Of a DNA stretch of 64,000 nucleotides, positions 1 through 12,321 are shown one piece after another. How positions within the stretch are numbered: position 1 is the stretch's first letter; each line of letters opens with the position of its first letter. Source of the stretch: Toxorhynchites rutilus septentrionalis (lineage: Eukaryota; Arthropoda; Insecta; Diptera; Culicidae); the NCBI RefSeq assembly GCF_029784135.1, contig NC_073746.1, positions 297,855,614 to 297,919,613 on the forward strand, given 5' to 3'. Position numbers and translations under genes: made by a program. The notes beneath the pieces were generated by a model, which did not search any database, was not told the DNA's origin, and worked only from the letters and a program-made list of their open reading frames with translations.

Positions 1-497
1 CTTAGTTGTGATTTCTTAAGCCAAACAACACGCCTTGAATGTATTCCGATGGACAAGCTCTAGAATACGCGTGACCACAGTGCAAGTCGAAGGAAGATCG
101 GGAATATGTTTGCATCAATTAATACGAAATATTTCTACGCATCTATCGCATCTATCACAATTGTTTAATTTTCATGTGATAAACAATTAGACGACTGTGG
201 AATGTTAAGCGTTATCTAACGCCCTAGCTGCCTCGTTTTGATTGGTCCTATTTACGGTTTCCCCAACACAGACTTCAAAATCGAAGTACCTGGGGAATCC
301 GCTTCGCAAATACACGCAAGAAGGGGGGAAGGAAGTATGCAAGCTGGAGGAAATTTTGTTCCCATCGAGATATGTTCCCCAACGCAGCCTTCAAAACCAA
401 TGTGCCTTACATTACATGGTGCTTGTTTGAATTCTTCACTTACACAGCAAATATGTTGAATTCAATTGAATTCGAAAATTGTTTCATTCAGTCAATG
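1..497. repeat. unclassified interspersed repeat, cut by window start
   Basis: No credible gene is seen. Bases about 105-260 resemble 61410-61560, with shared words such as TTTGCATCAATT, TCTACGCATCTATC and TTTGATTGGTCC. Bases 265-420 contain two related lines around CAGACTTCAAAA and CAGCCTTCAAAA. This looks like the inner part of a repeat family whose left end lies outside the window. Confidence 0.5.
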
Positions 498-870
498 GAC
501 CTGATTCTCGAATACACTTCACGGTGGAAACGAAATAAACGGCACGCCATTGAACTACGTTTTACGAGTTAGTGAAGATAATAAAGAGTTTTCAGGCAGA
601 ATGAGCACTTTTCAAATAAAAAATCATCAATGAAAATTAACTTCTTCGTATCAAACTGGTATTCAATGTGAGTTGAAAACTTTGTTTTCTTCATGTGATA
701 TAATAATCTCATACGAAAATTTCATCTGAAGATAATTTGATATTACAATGATAAGTTTAGTGGGAAACTAATCTCGTATCAAATGTCGATACACTACCGT
801 TGTCATCGCGAATACGTTTCATTCCGTTTCCACCGTGAAGTGTATTCGAAGTGTATTCGAGAATCAGGCC
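498..870. mobile_element. MITE family B, copy 1
   Basis: The element is bounded by inverted repeats: CCTGATTCTCGAATACACTT at the left, and the reverse complement, ending GTATTCGAGAATCAGG, at the right. Both continue into CACGGTGGAAACG or its complement. There is no coding capacity. Near-identical inner sequence recurs at 12836-13158, 15304-15626 and, in reverse, 58692-59055. The right end carries an extra partial repeat of GTGTATTCGA. Confidence 0.8.
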
Positions 871-2691
871 CAATAATTTAATCAACACAAACAATTGATT
901 ACTAATCCAACGGTAGTCCCACGTCAGCCTTGCGGTTATATCATAGATATAACCCACCCATTGTTTAGGCTTTATTTGTATTTATTTTAAGAAGAGGGTG
1001 AAAACTTAAATGAAAAAACACCCGAAAATGTGTTTTCTTCATCTTCATTCAGTTTTAATAGTCATCTAATTCAGCCTCCTCAAAGTGAGAAAGGAAGATT
1101 CGAGTTCTCCCTGTTATTGATTGGGAGTGCGCAACTGAATATAATTCATGAAAGGCTAAAGAGCATAACATAAAAACGTACATAATAAACGATTGTGGTT
1201 TCATTGGTGTGAGAATCAGAACATACCATAAATGCATGCTCGAGAAAAAACATATTGTCCACATTTCATACAATTGTAGTTTGTAGTTTTTTGGGTTATT
1301 TTTTGAATAGAAGAATGTAAAACGACCTTCTACATAGTTACCAGATGATGAAAGTTCTGGAATTTCAAGTTTTCATATTTCTAATGTTTTTTGTCTCTGT
1401 GTTCTTGGTGAACTAAGAACTAATACCTGTTTTTTGATAGGGCATAAAAAGATGATATAAAAGGATTTCTATGAACTTCCTGTGACTTTTCTTTTCGATA
1501 TTTCAATATCGATTTTCGATATATTGAAAAAAATATCCTCGAAACTGTAACTGTAAAAAATAACCATAAGCAACAGATAAGTTTATAGTTCACAGTTTAC
1601 CATCCTTCCACAAGTGCAATTCTTTCACAAGTGTGTAAATGTGTGCTCATTGTATTTAGCGAATAACTATACGAAAGTCAAACATTTGTATTTTGCTTTT
1701 GCACGTATGAATCTAACGACGAATAATATATGAATCCATTATATCCAATAAATATTCCACGCCACTAACATCAATTTATACATTTCATTGAACAATATTC
1801 TAAAATAGGGAAAAAATCACTTGTCCAAAAATATATACTCGCGTCGGTGTCTCAGACCGAAAGTGTTACAAAAGTGACACACCAAAACATGTGATACGCA
1901 AAAGCTAGGCGCAAATTAACCCATTAACGACCAAGCTGTAAAAATTATTTTTTTGACAAAAGCCATTGGTGTAATTTCGATTATTGACGCTAAAGGAACT
2001 CCAATGTTCAAGAATTATTTTTTTCCCATCTTCCATTTTCCGGGAAATGACTGTTCGAAAAATCGAACATTGGCCGAAACCCGCACTTTTTTTTTGCAAG
2101 TACAAACATACTGCGAACTAAAAATCACTTCAATTAGCAAATATACGGTATTCATGAATGCATCAATTTTGGATTCCGGGAAGAACAAGAACAGGAGAAT
2201 GGAGGTCTCTAAGTATAAACCCAAATTAATCCACCTAAGGTGAGATGTGGCATTTCTTATTTCATGTAATTTTAACTTATTACGGGCTCGCTTTTCTTTC
2301 AAACGAAAGCATATGCTGTTAGTTTTATTGTTAACTGTGGAGAAATGTCAATGTCAATGTCAATTAGTCTTCAGAATTATCCATTTCCCGAAAAAATCGG
2401 ACATTTTCCAAAACCTGCAAAGTACCAGAATACTGCTAAAAAACAATGGCATAGAGGGTTGGGAAGTTATTACTCGGTCTGGCGGAATAATATTCACACA
2501 AACAATCTCATAAAAGAAATTCTACAGGCCGCCATCACCTAAAGTTATTACGGACAAAAAATCATACAGATTTTCAATAATATTTGCTAAATTAATCGAT
2601 ATTTGCAAACATTCACAATTGAAAATGCAAGAATAAATGAAAAACCTTTCGTCTTCTAAAGTAAACATATCAAAATGTGCTGCGGAGGTTA
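871..2691. other. gene-free AT-rich stretch
   Basis: All open frames are short, with no codon bias or motif. The only structure is the 16-base palindrome GTTCGAAAAATCGAAC-type motif at 2053-2068, with TTAACCCATTAA at 1918. Both recall the ends of the element at 5797-6180, so a decayed relative may lie at about 1918-2420. Confidence 0.4.
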
Positions 2692-3012
2692 TGGCGGGTT
2701 TACATTAGGGAGATCTATAGCTATAGATGGATTTATTCACGTGAAAATAGGTGTAAACGGGTGAGAATAAATATGATACACTTATTCGAGGTATATATAT
2801 CTTGAATAAATTCACCATATGTAAACGCTTGTGAATTTCTCACTGGAGAGAAATCACTAAAGTTGGATGCAGTTCTACTTCAGGTGAATAAATTCACCGA
2901 AAATATGAATATATTCATTATAGAAGTTCTCGCTAGTGTAAACGGTTGATGCGATTTCTATAAATCTCATCATATTTCTTCACATGAATATATCACTAGT
3001 CTAAACCCACCC
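2692..3012. mobile_element. MITE family C, copy 1 (TTA target)
   Basis: The ends are TGGCGGGTTTACATTAG and CTAGTCTAAACCCACCC, an imperfect terminal inverted repeat. TTA stands directly on both sides (2689-2691 and 3013-3015). A 269 bp relative lies reversed at 52275-52543, also between two TTA trinucleotides. It is non-coding and AT-rich inside. A three-base TTA duplication is typical of the PIF/Harbinger superfamily, so that assignment is an inference. Confidence 0.82.
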
Positions 3013-4131
3013 TTAGATGTGTTGGTGTTGATTCAGCAGAAAAAAAAGTTCGTTATGGTCCGCACTACGACTGAATCAAAACGGCTGTCAAAAAAGATCC
3101 AATTGAAATGTCAAAAGAGATCCAACGATCAGGAGTGTTATTTTTCTTATGAGAATCAACACTATAAAAAGGGTATTGTTATCAAGGGCAAATTAAAATT
3201 CTAAAATGAACGAACTACATTTTTTCCGTCAATTGTTTTATTGATCATTGCATCTTTGAAAGATCATCTCAGCCTTTCAACGCATTTTTAACGTCGTAAA
3301 ATATATTTAATCCGCATCATATGCGTATATTACGCTGATGCAGTTTGTGTGTCGAATAAGCGTATAATTTAAATCGATTCAGTACTGTAGTAAATCGTGT
3401 TGCATGCTGAAGAAAATCATAAAACAGTGAATCATATTAGATCCTAATAAAGAACATATTACATCATATTGAAATGTCAATGAAATGATGATGCAAGCGA
3501 AAGTTTCAACCGCTGTTGAATTAAATTTCAGATAGCCGCACGAGATAGCTGGTGGATGATAATCCAGACGACCGGAGTTCGAACCCACATCGGAGCAGTT
3601 TTCACCAAACATCAATCTGTGCCATTTTAAACATTCATATTCCACTCCCAACACAAGTCAATCAAACAATTATTATTTCTACAAACATAAATATTCATAT
3701 ATAAAAATGGCGATTCGTGAGGCTATAATAAACATTTTATGAAAATATTTTGTACCATTTGTTTTTTTTTCTATGTCTGTAATAAATCGTATATGAGTAT
3801 AGCAACAGTCGTATTTGGTGCTTTGACAATTCATGAACATATTCACATTAGATCGCAATTCAATTTCAACATAATCGCTATTATAGCCGGTCAAAGTTGC
3901 ATATTCATCCAAACGAATTCGGTAAGCATTTGCCATGTATGTATATGGCCTCCACTTTTGCATGCATATGCCAGTTAGGCGCATTACATGCCAACCAAAT
4001 TTTGGGGCATATGATGTTATATATATACGCTTGTTATGCGATTTAACGTTTGCTGGGAATGTCTTTTAACGTTAATTTTCACATATTCATTAATACTTTG
4101 TACATCGCGATGCACGTAAGATTGTATTTTG
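3013..4131. other. gene-free stretch with a tRNA-like fragment
   Basis: No gene is supported. The only recognisable item is the tRNA-like piece at 3530-3600. Many ATACATATG-like words at 3690-4100 reflect base composition. Confidence 0.35.
3530..3600 (+). repeat. tRNA-like SINE head, fragment
   Basis: An A-box-like TAGCTGGTGG (3546-3555) is followed about 20 bases later by a B-box-like GAGTTCGAACCC (3575-3586). The spacing is shorter than in a tRNA gene, and I could not draw a cloverleaf with an acceptor stem. A decayed tRNA-derived SINE is more likely than a functional tRNA. Confidence 0.35.
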
Positions 4132-4923
4132 TGTATATATACAGCCATTCCATGCCAAACCGATATAGTGGTTCTCAGATTTTCGTCAAAAGTGGCAATT
4201 TTGTTCTTTATCGCAAAACATTAGACACGTTTTTTTTTATTTTTGCATTAGGGTGCCCTATTTTAGTCTGGTCAGAAAAATCAATTTTTTCCACTTTTTC
4301 CCAAAAATTACTTTTTTCAAAAATTCATAACTTTCGAACCACTTAACCGTTTTGGATGATCGACATATCAAATTGAAGCCAATGAGCTTTATTTGAAAAA
4401 TAAACAATACTTTTGCGAAAAATTTGCAAAATCAGCAAGTAGTTCAGTAGTTCATATGTTATGATTTTTTGCAGAAAGTCATTTTTGGACAAAGGGGGAA
4501 GAATAATTTTTCGAACCACCGGTTAACATTGAATAATCATATCTAGAAAACGAAAACATAGCATCTCTGATATCGAAATGTGTTATGTAAAAAATCCTCT
4601 GCTTTCAAGAGAAAATAAAACGACTACAATCAATAATTACTAAAATAAAATTAATTTTTTCGCCAGTTTAATATTTTTTAATAAAAGGCTAGGTCATAAG
4701 TTTCATCAAAATCGGTTCAGTGATTCAAAAGTTATAAATTTTCATTTTTGGGAAAAAGTGTGAAAAATTGATTTTTCTGACCACCCTAAAATGGAAATGT
4801 GCACCCTAATGAAAAAATAAAAAATACGTGTCTAATTTTTTGCGATAAAGAACAAAATTACCACTTTTGACGAAAATCTGAGAACCACTATATCGGTTTT
4901 GCATGGAATGGCTGTATATATAC
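4132..4923. mobile_element. foldback element with long inverted arms
   Basis: The left arm starts TATATACAGCCATTCCATGC and the right arm ends with its complement, GGAATGGCTGTATATATAC. The outer 115-120 bases of each arm (4132-4250 and 4805-4923) match almost perfectly. Weaker pairing continues inward to about 4330 and 4720. There is no transposase. Related sequence occurs at 20770-21690 and 37280-37640. All three have TA runs at or next to an end, suggesting insertion into TA. Confidence 0.75.
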
Positions 4924-5796
4924 CCGGCAAACGTTGTTCTACCATAAAAATTTTTTCTAATGAATATGTTAGTTGTAAAATAAAAAAACAACTTATGTAT
5001 TGTAAGTGTGTTTAAATGTTTTTTTTTTTGTCTGCGTTGTTAATTTTTATAAAAATCAGTATTTCTTCGTTGATATATTGGACATCCACCAAGACTTGGG
5101 GTCTTGTCGTTGGTGAAATATATAAGAAAATGCAGTGTATATTTTCCATCCGCCATGCAAGGCTATACAAGTTTTAGATCACCACACGGCCATGAACCAT
5201 GTCTGTGGTAACAATACCGAACAGTAACCCATATTTCGTCATAAGCAGACCCGAAAGCAAATGTAAGTTGTTGAAATTTATTCGATGTTGTTTAAATACT
5301 TAGAAGACAGAGTCCTGACCCTAACTTAACTATTTTTCTATAAATCTCTTTGCATTTCAGCAAAAAAATCTTATCCAGAACAGAAAATAATTATCAGAGA
5401 CAATTTTCGTTCAAGATTTTTCCCTACCAGAGAATGCAATTTTTCATTAATTGTGAATAATCGTATCCTCTCTTTCGTCTGCAATGATGTCAGCCAAAAG
5501 TACTTATGTGTACGAGTTCCAAACTTCATACACACCAGATGGGCCAACCACAAAGTCTGCCGGACCACATTTTTGATGTGATGTATAGAGCCTCTCATTT
5601 TTCAAAAATCTGTGAAATATTGTTATATTTGAAAATTCTGCAACAAAAATAAAAAGTGTTTTACAGATATGTCTGTAAATTTACAAACATATTTGTAAAT
5701 CTGGCATCTCTGGTGGTCTGAGAATTTATTGCAAGAAATCGCTTGAAAACATGCATGGATTTGCTTGAAAATGAAGTGGATTGAGTCCGCACCACT
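4924..5796. other. gene-free stretch
   Basis: It starts with CCCGGCAAACGTTGTTCT, a word related to the CTAGCTGACCCGGCAAAC head seen at 31127 and 59356, so part may be an old copy of that repeat. No coding region or further structure is supported. Confidence 0.35.
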
Positions 5797-6180
5797 TAGG
5801 TTATGGCCAACGTTCGATTTCTCGAACACTCAATTTGCCCGGCTGTTATTTTCCTGTAGGAAGCTCAATCGAATGATTTTCGCTCTATATCACAATGTAT
5901 GTCCTTTTGTCGAAGCAATACTGTAGAAAAGTTCACATATTTTTGTATTTTAATGGGGTTTTAATTGAAATTGAAAACACCTTCCAAACATACTTGCTTT
6001 AAATCGAATTAATTATCCAATGAAGTCACTCAAAATTGAATGAAATCGATATAAGTGGTAGCTGATAAATTAAGCTATCTTTTGGTACAAAAACGTTACG
6101 ATATGGTTCCTTTCCCAAGACATGAAAAATTATCAAAGCTGCTGTTCGATTTTTCGAACGCTTGGCCTAAAATGGGTTAA
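5797..6180. mobile_element. MITE-like element with GTTCGA inverted ends
   Basis: The left end has TATGGCCAACGTTCGATTT followed by CTCGAAC. The right end has GTTCGATTTTTCGAACGC then TTGGCCTAAAATGGG. The ends are inverted relative to each other and each contains its own small palindrome. The interior is AT-rich and non-coding. A flanking duplication is not clear. Confidence 0.42.
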
Positions 6181-6343
6181 GACGCGTACAGCCCAAGTAG
6201 CTTGATATGACATAGCGCCTATTTTTATGGCCAATGAAAACAGGGTGCTCATACACTGTTTGTCCTAAGCCAAATATTTTATCCTTTTTGACTTTTTGAC
6301 ATTGTTTGCCACTGTTGATAATTGAGGAGTGGCAAACAAATAA

Positions 6344-9300
6344 GGGTCTGTCCACATACCACGTGGACAATTTTAGGGGGGTAGGTGATATGAAAATGTC
6401 CACACTTGTCCACGGAGAGGGGGGAGGGGATATAGACTATGTCCACGTGGACACGAAAAATAATTTTTTTTTTCAAATACAATCACCGATACATTCTAAA
6501 TTAAATAAAAACTGATCCATATTCAAGAATTTTGAAACTTTCCGCCCATCCTGAGTATTACGTATTTATCAATAAACAGATTGAACTGCCTGAGAGTGCT
6601 TCATATATTTTTACTAATATCATTGAACTTCTTCACTGAAATCTATATTCTGAAAATAACTCATGTAAACTGTGAGCGACAGAGTTGTTTGATATATATA
6701 TGATCCTATAATTTTATAGTTGCGGGCTGTGTATAGACGTTCATAGCTCAAACCTATAAAGAATAAACGATTCCATAATGGTTAAGTTTTCATGATATTA
6801 CACATATGGTTTTTTCATCAAATATAATTTTCTATAGATTTTGTTCTATCTCGAGAACAGTTAAGGTGGCCGTACACTGTTTGCCGGGAGGTCAAATATT
6901 TGATATTTTTGACAGATAAGGTTTGATTTGATATTTGTATAAACACTATTTTGTTTGCCACTCTTCAATTTTCAACAGTAGTAAACAATATCAAACACCG
7001 AACATGGAAAAAATCAACTGAAATATTCCAGGTAACCTAACCATGTACCGACAGGTTCGAAGAACAGACTGAAAAAATATTCTAGGCATCCAATAATTGA
7101 ATATTTGCTTGTCGTGTTTTGTGTAGAAAATATTTGATCAGTACACGTTGAACAAATTTTATCTGTCAAAAAGAGTCAAATATTTGGCTTCGGTCAAACA
7201 GTGTATGAGCACCCTTAGTCTTAGGATAACAATGTCTATAATTTTTCATGCAGAATGTTGTGCAAAATTATTTTCTCGCATTACTCTTTTCGAAAAGGTG
7301 GAATTTTTCAAAGTATTGGAATTCCGTCAATTTCTAGGAATTAATATTTACATTTGCTGTGAAATGACCCATGCACCACTAGTCGTCAAACTTGAATCAG
7401 TTGACCTAGTATTCTATTTTTTTCAGAAAATTATGCAGTTGTAAAACATTTGAATTGATGGATTGAAGTACCTTTTAGAAGTTAAAAAATACCTAAAATT
7501 TGTCGTTTTTCAAGGGTTTTTATAATTTTTTATAAATATTATAAAAATAAACTTGATTGTTTCTATCAAGAAAATTAAAGCTCTCCAACCCTTCTACAAT
7601 TCCTTCCTCGACACCACAATGTTATTCCTATTGTTATCTTTCACTATTTAAAATGTCCCACAACAGAAAATTTTCTCATCTTTCAAATGAATGCAATTAA
7701 ATTCTTCTAAGTAGCGTAATTTTGAATTGGGGTCCATTTAGAGCAAAAAATGAGTCTCAAGAAAAATTCAACTTTCACAGTTGAAATTTGAGCTCAATTC
7801 CATAGTTGGGAATCAATGTATCGTAAGTTGTCTGATGTCATTTTTCCCCGCAAGCACTTTGAAAGTCATCTAGACGCTCAATGCAGAATGGCCCATAAGG
7901 ATTTGAAAAATAATAAAATATTTTAAAACACCTTCAATACCCTCTGAAAATTTTCCGAACTATGGCGGAAAAGGTTTTGCTTGCGCTACCGACCAAAAGG
8001 TGAATCGGAAATCCAGAGTGAAAATAAATCGGCATTCACTGTGATCGATCATATTCCGGAGTGGGCAAAGATTTGTTTCGTCTAAAATTTTGAGTAACAC
8101 TGTAACACCGTAACAATGCAATTGACAAATAAAACAATGCATTTGTCAAAGCAATAACTGGATCTTGTATAGAACATTTTCAAGTTTCCACAATTGCCCT
8201 TCGATTTGTTGTGCGATCGTTATGTCATTAAATATTCATAATCAAAAATGAAAGGATTACTTTTCATTCGATCGAGAATATCCTGTAGTAAAATGTTCTA
8301 CTGGAATTCCATATGAATCAAATGAAAGCGAAATAATCAAGCTGACTGGATTATTACTGGCGTCTATGTGATATCAACACATTCTTTTTGCAAGTGTTTA
8401 GAAAATCATGAACTAAAAATGTATTTTCAAATGATTTTAAATCCATTTATTTCTATTCGTTTGGATCTTGCAATCTCAATTAGCAAAGCTCAAGATCAAT
8501 CTTTGAAGTTGTGTAGTTTATATTCAGATGCGGATTGTTCCTCACCTGGTTAACTGTACATTGCGTGTTTCCGTGTTAGCAAACCAAGGCGTCTCTATAT
8601 ATACCAGGTGAAACAATCATATGAAATGCATTTTCAGCCATATTGGAATTGCTGTCGGTATTGTTTACAAACAGCTGCCGCCGGCTCTATACAAACTGCT
8701 ACGACGCTTATTCAAACGATACCTACTATGTTCGGCTTTCGCGAATTTATGTGAGAAAGAAGGGATGATTTTGTAGAATTTCATTCTCATCCAGTTCATC
8801 CACTACTCTCGCATGTGAAAATGCGAAAATAGCGTACCCTAGCAATAACAAAACAAACAACCCCCGCTCCACAAACCGTAATCCGCGTAATCCCCTTCTT
8901 ATTGAAGTGATGATGTTGCTTCACCTGTTATACATTTATACAAGCGCCTTGTTAGCAAACCAGATAACCTTTAGGGTAAGGTGACATTGCCTAGGAGTAC
9001 GCACGAAAATATGATTGTACGAATAGAAACAAACAATTTTGTTCTATAGAAGCAGACGAATTCGAACGAAGCAAGGAGAAAGCAATGTAACCACACCAAT
9101 ACAACTCAATGTGGTTGTTTACTTTCACTATTGCATACAATTCGTACGACCACTTTTCTGCATCCAATGTCACCGCCGCCTTATGTCTTCGCTGATAATG
9201 GAAAAACCAAAAATGTTTTATACTCACAAGTGTTTCAAAATTAAACTCACAAAAAGCATGTGCTTTGTTATGCCACTCATTTCTCTACCGTACAAGAACC

Positions 9301-9538
9301 ACAACAAAGCAGGTACAGGGTACAGCAAGTAAAATTTGAAATAAAAACAACTTAAATGGAATTAAAATGGAATTTAGGCGCAAATCAGTTATTTCCTTAA
9401 TTATTTTAATTTGAAAAGGAAAAATGTCCACGTGGACAAAGGGGGTAGGGGTATGAAAATGTCCACGCTTGTCCACGGAGGGGGAGGGGGGAGTCTAAAA
9501 CCGTGCTTTTTCTGTCCACGTGGTATGTGGACAGCCCC
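6344..9538. mobile_element. non-autonomous element with GTCCACGTGGAC-rich ends, TAA target
   Basis: The outermost bases are GGGTCTGTCCACATACCACG at the left and the complement of GGGGCTGTCCACATACCACG at the right. Each is flanked by TAA (6341-6343 and 9539-9541). About 110 bases at each end share an ordered set of GTCCAC/GTGGAC words, G-rich or C-rich tracts, and the perfect palindrome GTCCACGTGGAC. The 3.2 kb interior has no long reading frame and contains another MITE (6864-7215), so this copy is non-autonomous. Bases 8536-8990 also carry CACCTG-ended inverted words. The superfamily is not recognised. Confidence 0.62.
6864..7215. mobile_element. MITE family D, intact copy
   Basis: The ends AGGTGGCCGTACACTGTTTG and the complement of AGGGTGCTCATACACTGTTT are inverted. 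Both then run into a TCAAATATTTG word. TA flanks both sides (6862-6863, 7216-7217). There is no coding sequence. It is nested inside the larger element at 6344-9538. Confidence 0.7.
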
Positions 9539-9720
9539 TAAGAGTTTGTGCAAATTTAAACCAAACATCATTATCTGTCAAAAATTGTCAAATATTTGAC
9601 CTCCGAACAAAAAGTGTTTGGTCACCTTATGACATTTGAACGAAGTAGAATCAATGTTGTTAGAGTAAATTCTAACAATTTACGAGTACAGGATAACAGG
9701 ATAATCTTTTTGGATAGTAT

Positions 9721-9726
9721 TTTATT
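9721..9726 (-). terminator. candidate polyadenylation signal of the 9879-10508 gene
   Basis: AATAAA on the minus strand, about 150 bases past the stop codon of the acidic protein gene. Distance and orientation fit, but the window is AT-rich and such hexamers are common. Confidence 0.35.
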
Positions 9727-9878
9727 CACTCTTATTAGATGTTCGTTAAACATGAGATATAAAAAATTAACCGCTTTACAACACTGGTTTACATGTTATG
9801 AAACTACAGACTAAAAGGTGACTGTTAATATCGAGAACACTTATTACAAATGATGACGGCAACCATCCCACGAATCCA

Positions 9879-10508
9879 CTAGCTTCCGTTGTCTTCTTCC
9901 ATTCGCCCGAACTGTGCCCCAGCGCTGGTTAGACCCTTTTCCTGGATAGCGGCTACTACTGCTGTTTCGAGTAGATCCATTCCCTGGTGTTGATCTATAT
10001 CCATTCGTCGTCCAACCATTTCGTTCGGAACTAATCCAGGCTCATCATCGTCCTCACCTCTGGAACTGCCTTCCTCTTCAGTTTCGAACGCCTGAACTGG
10101 CTGGAGACCCCGTTGGTTAATGGCGGCCAGAATAGCTTGATCCTCGACAAGCACCTCCTGCTCGTGCTCCATATCTTCCCTATCCGCTTGGTCTACCCCC
10201 TCGGCCTCTATGCCCTGCTGTCGCGCTTCGAAGAAACTAAGATACTGCTCCAAGACCATGTTAATCGTATTGTCCTCAATGCAAGCCGTGATCTGTGCTT
10301 CCTGCCAGCTGGCCATCTCGGGACGCAAATCCGCCAGCTGTTGTCTCACATTTATTTCTTCGAGTGAACTTGACGAAGGACCCGCTGCAACCGGGGGGCG
10401 ATCGATAGTATGTGATTCCGAGCTCGGCCCTTGGAACGAAAGCAGCCGAGGGCGTTTGTTGATGGAACTGGTGTTTCCGTTGCCTCGTCCAGAGTTGCTG
10501 TCACTCAT
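9879..10508 (-). CDS. unrecognised acidic single-exon protein, 209 aa
   Basis: A complete reading frame from ATG at 10508 to TAG at 9879. Base composition is clearly more GC-rich than the surroundings, which supports real coding sequence. The N-terminus (about residues 1-55) is rich in Ser, Asn and Gly with a short basic KRPR patch that could be a nuclear signal. The middle (about 55-110) looks helical. The C-terminal half is rich in Glu, Asp and Gln, with two similar lines, AILAAINQRGL and AVVAAIQEKGL, that may be a repeated short helix. There is no signal peptide, membrane segment, Cys cluster or catalytic motif. I do not recognise the family. A spliced upstream exon cannot be excluded, but the first Met is followed directly by good coding sequence. 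Confidence 0.72.
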   Translation of the reverse strand: MSDSNSGRGNGNTSSINKRPRLLSFQGPSSESHTIDRPPVAAGPSSSSLEEINVRQQLADLRPEMASWQEAQITACIEDNTINMVLEQYLSFFEARQQGIEAEGVDQADREDMEHEQEVLVEDQAILAAINQRGLQPVQAFETEEEGSSRGEDDDEPGLVPNEMVGRRMDIDQHQGMDLLETAVVAAIQEKGLTSAGAQFGRMEEDNGS

Positions 10509-12321
10509 TTTTCAACTATCATTCTCAATCAACCTCGTCACCACCAATTTGCAGCTCGATTTGTTATTATTTATGTTTTCAGTCTCGCCTCTAGAAAACG
10601 ATCGATTTTGGTGACGTTCTTTGTGTGTGTATTCTTACGTTCATTCTGTCTTCTTTGTTTATATTTTGGACGATCAGCTGAATTTTTTAGTACTAAATGT
10701 AGGGGTGGAACAACAATTTGTTTTAAAATTACGATTAGGTCAACTGTGCTAGGGAAATATGTACTAAATTTGCGTGTAAAATGATAATGTTTTGTCCGAA
10801 TTTCCTTCAAATTTCCGGTATTTAAATATTCTTTTCACGCTGAAAATGTTAGAAAATCATCATTTCAAAATGTAGTAGTATAATTGTAGTAAAATGTATA
10901 TATTGTGCTTATCCATATTTTAAGCTTGTGATCACTGTTATAGCTTATCAGTAATTTTCTGAATAAGACTATTTCTCAATTTTCAGACGTATGAAAAAGT
11001 ATACTGTGCAATTTTTTTCGAAAAAAAGATGAGTAATATCTTAGATTGATAGTTTTAAATACATAGCATAATGCCAAATAAAAAATAAAAAAATTATTCA
11101 AAATGTATTTTTAGGGAAAACCGATGAAGAGTTTATTTCATTTAGTTTCGTGTTATAAACATTTATTTAATCCTCACTTTCCTCGTGGTGTTTATACATG
11201 GTCTTGCAGAATTTAGCCTTGATGTGGTTTGACAACTGTACTGAGGAACTTCTCCCTCGGGTTTTAACAAATAGTTTCGATTTGATTTTGCTTTCACAGT
11301 TTCTTTAGTGAGACGGTTTCGAAGTTTTGTTTTGTTGCGAAAAAAATATGATTTCTCTCACTATTATATTTGACACATTTGACAGTAGCAAAAATAGTTC
11401 AGTTCACTACTGTTCGAATTGTCTGATTGAGTTTTGTTGCGTAAAATGATCAAATATTTAACAATAAGTTTATCCTGTTAAAAAATCAAAAACAAATCAC
11501 GTATATTTCACTTCCGGTATTTCGAAGGTAGTTCTCACATGTAGGAAACAGGCATTTTTCAACTTGTTTTTTATTTTTTTTTATTCAACTATTGTCAACA
11601 TTTATACAATTTTCACTACTGAAAGAGGTAAGAAAATAACATGTTGTATATAAAATTGCGCAGAATTAAATTTCTTACAAACTAATCGTAATCAAATAAT
11701 TCTTTATGACTATAGCATTGTGATTTATGGAAATAACTACAAGCCTTCCATAAACTCACATTGCAAAATTTAAAACCATCATCACTTTTACCGCAGCGCC
11801 GCCTAGGGGTAGATTTGTACGTTAGATCGCCAATACAAGATTCGGTGGTGATTTTTCATTTTATTTTTATTTAGATTCATTTCAACCATTCAAATGTTTT
11901 CTCAACCAAAGAGTTTTGTATATTTACGATGGTTTCAACACGCGATAGTACCAAAGTCATAGATAATCTTCGAAAATTTTAAATTTGATAGTGCAAACAG
12001 GTTATGAACGCTGTGGATAATGACGATGAAATCGATATCATATTAAGTTTGATGATATCATTGATTATGTAGGGGCCGATACGAGAAGGATTTGCAGAAT
12101 TTTAGCGCGACAGATGCTACTCATCATTTACCTAGTTTAAAAAATATTCAAGTTACCACACTTCTACCAAGGCTTTCTTCATAATGTACATACCACATTG
12201 TAAAATGGAGATTTTCTAAACTTTGTAGCGTACAAAGTATACTTCAAACCAAGAATTTTAAAGAAAAATGCAGATTTTTTAACAAATTTCAAAGGAGTTC
12301 AAACTTAACATCATCATTTTA
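10509..12321. other. upstream and intergenic stretch with old repeats
   Basis: Bases 10509-10700 are presumably the 5' region of the minus-strand gene. The repeat at 11490-11835 is entered separately. Bases 11850-12318 are a diverged paralogue of 13290-13805, sharing GGTTTCAACACGCGAT and GGCCGATACGAGAAG. A minus-strand open stretch at about 11300-11169 ends in a stop shortly before an AATAAA and might be a terminal exon, but I see no convincing acceptor. Confidence 0.4.
11490..11835 (-). repeat. interspersed repeat, reversed copy at 49311-49660
   Basis: It shares, in inverted orientation with 49311-49660, words such as GCGCCGCCTAGG, AGATTTGTACGTTAGATCGC, AAAATTGCGCAGAATT and CTACTGAAAGAGGTA. 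The copies are diverged by scattered changes. No reading frame and no clear target duplication. Type unknown. Confidence 0.6.

Larger units (their letters stand above)
6242..9628. mobile_element. MITE family D copy, split by a nested insertion
   Basis: The left half (6242-6340) begins AGGGTGCTCATACACTGTTT. The right half (9542-9628) ends GTGTTTGGTCACCT. Together they correspond to the uninterrupted family D copy at 6864-7215. The halves are separated by the element at 6344-9538, so this copy is older than the insertion. Confidence 0.6.

Noticed and set aside
11169..11310. Terminal exon ending FCKTMYKHHEESED
   Set aside because: A plausible stop and AATAAA follow, but there is no clear splice acceptor and no upstream exon; kept as a note only.
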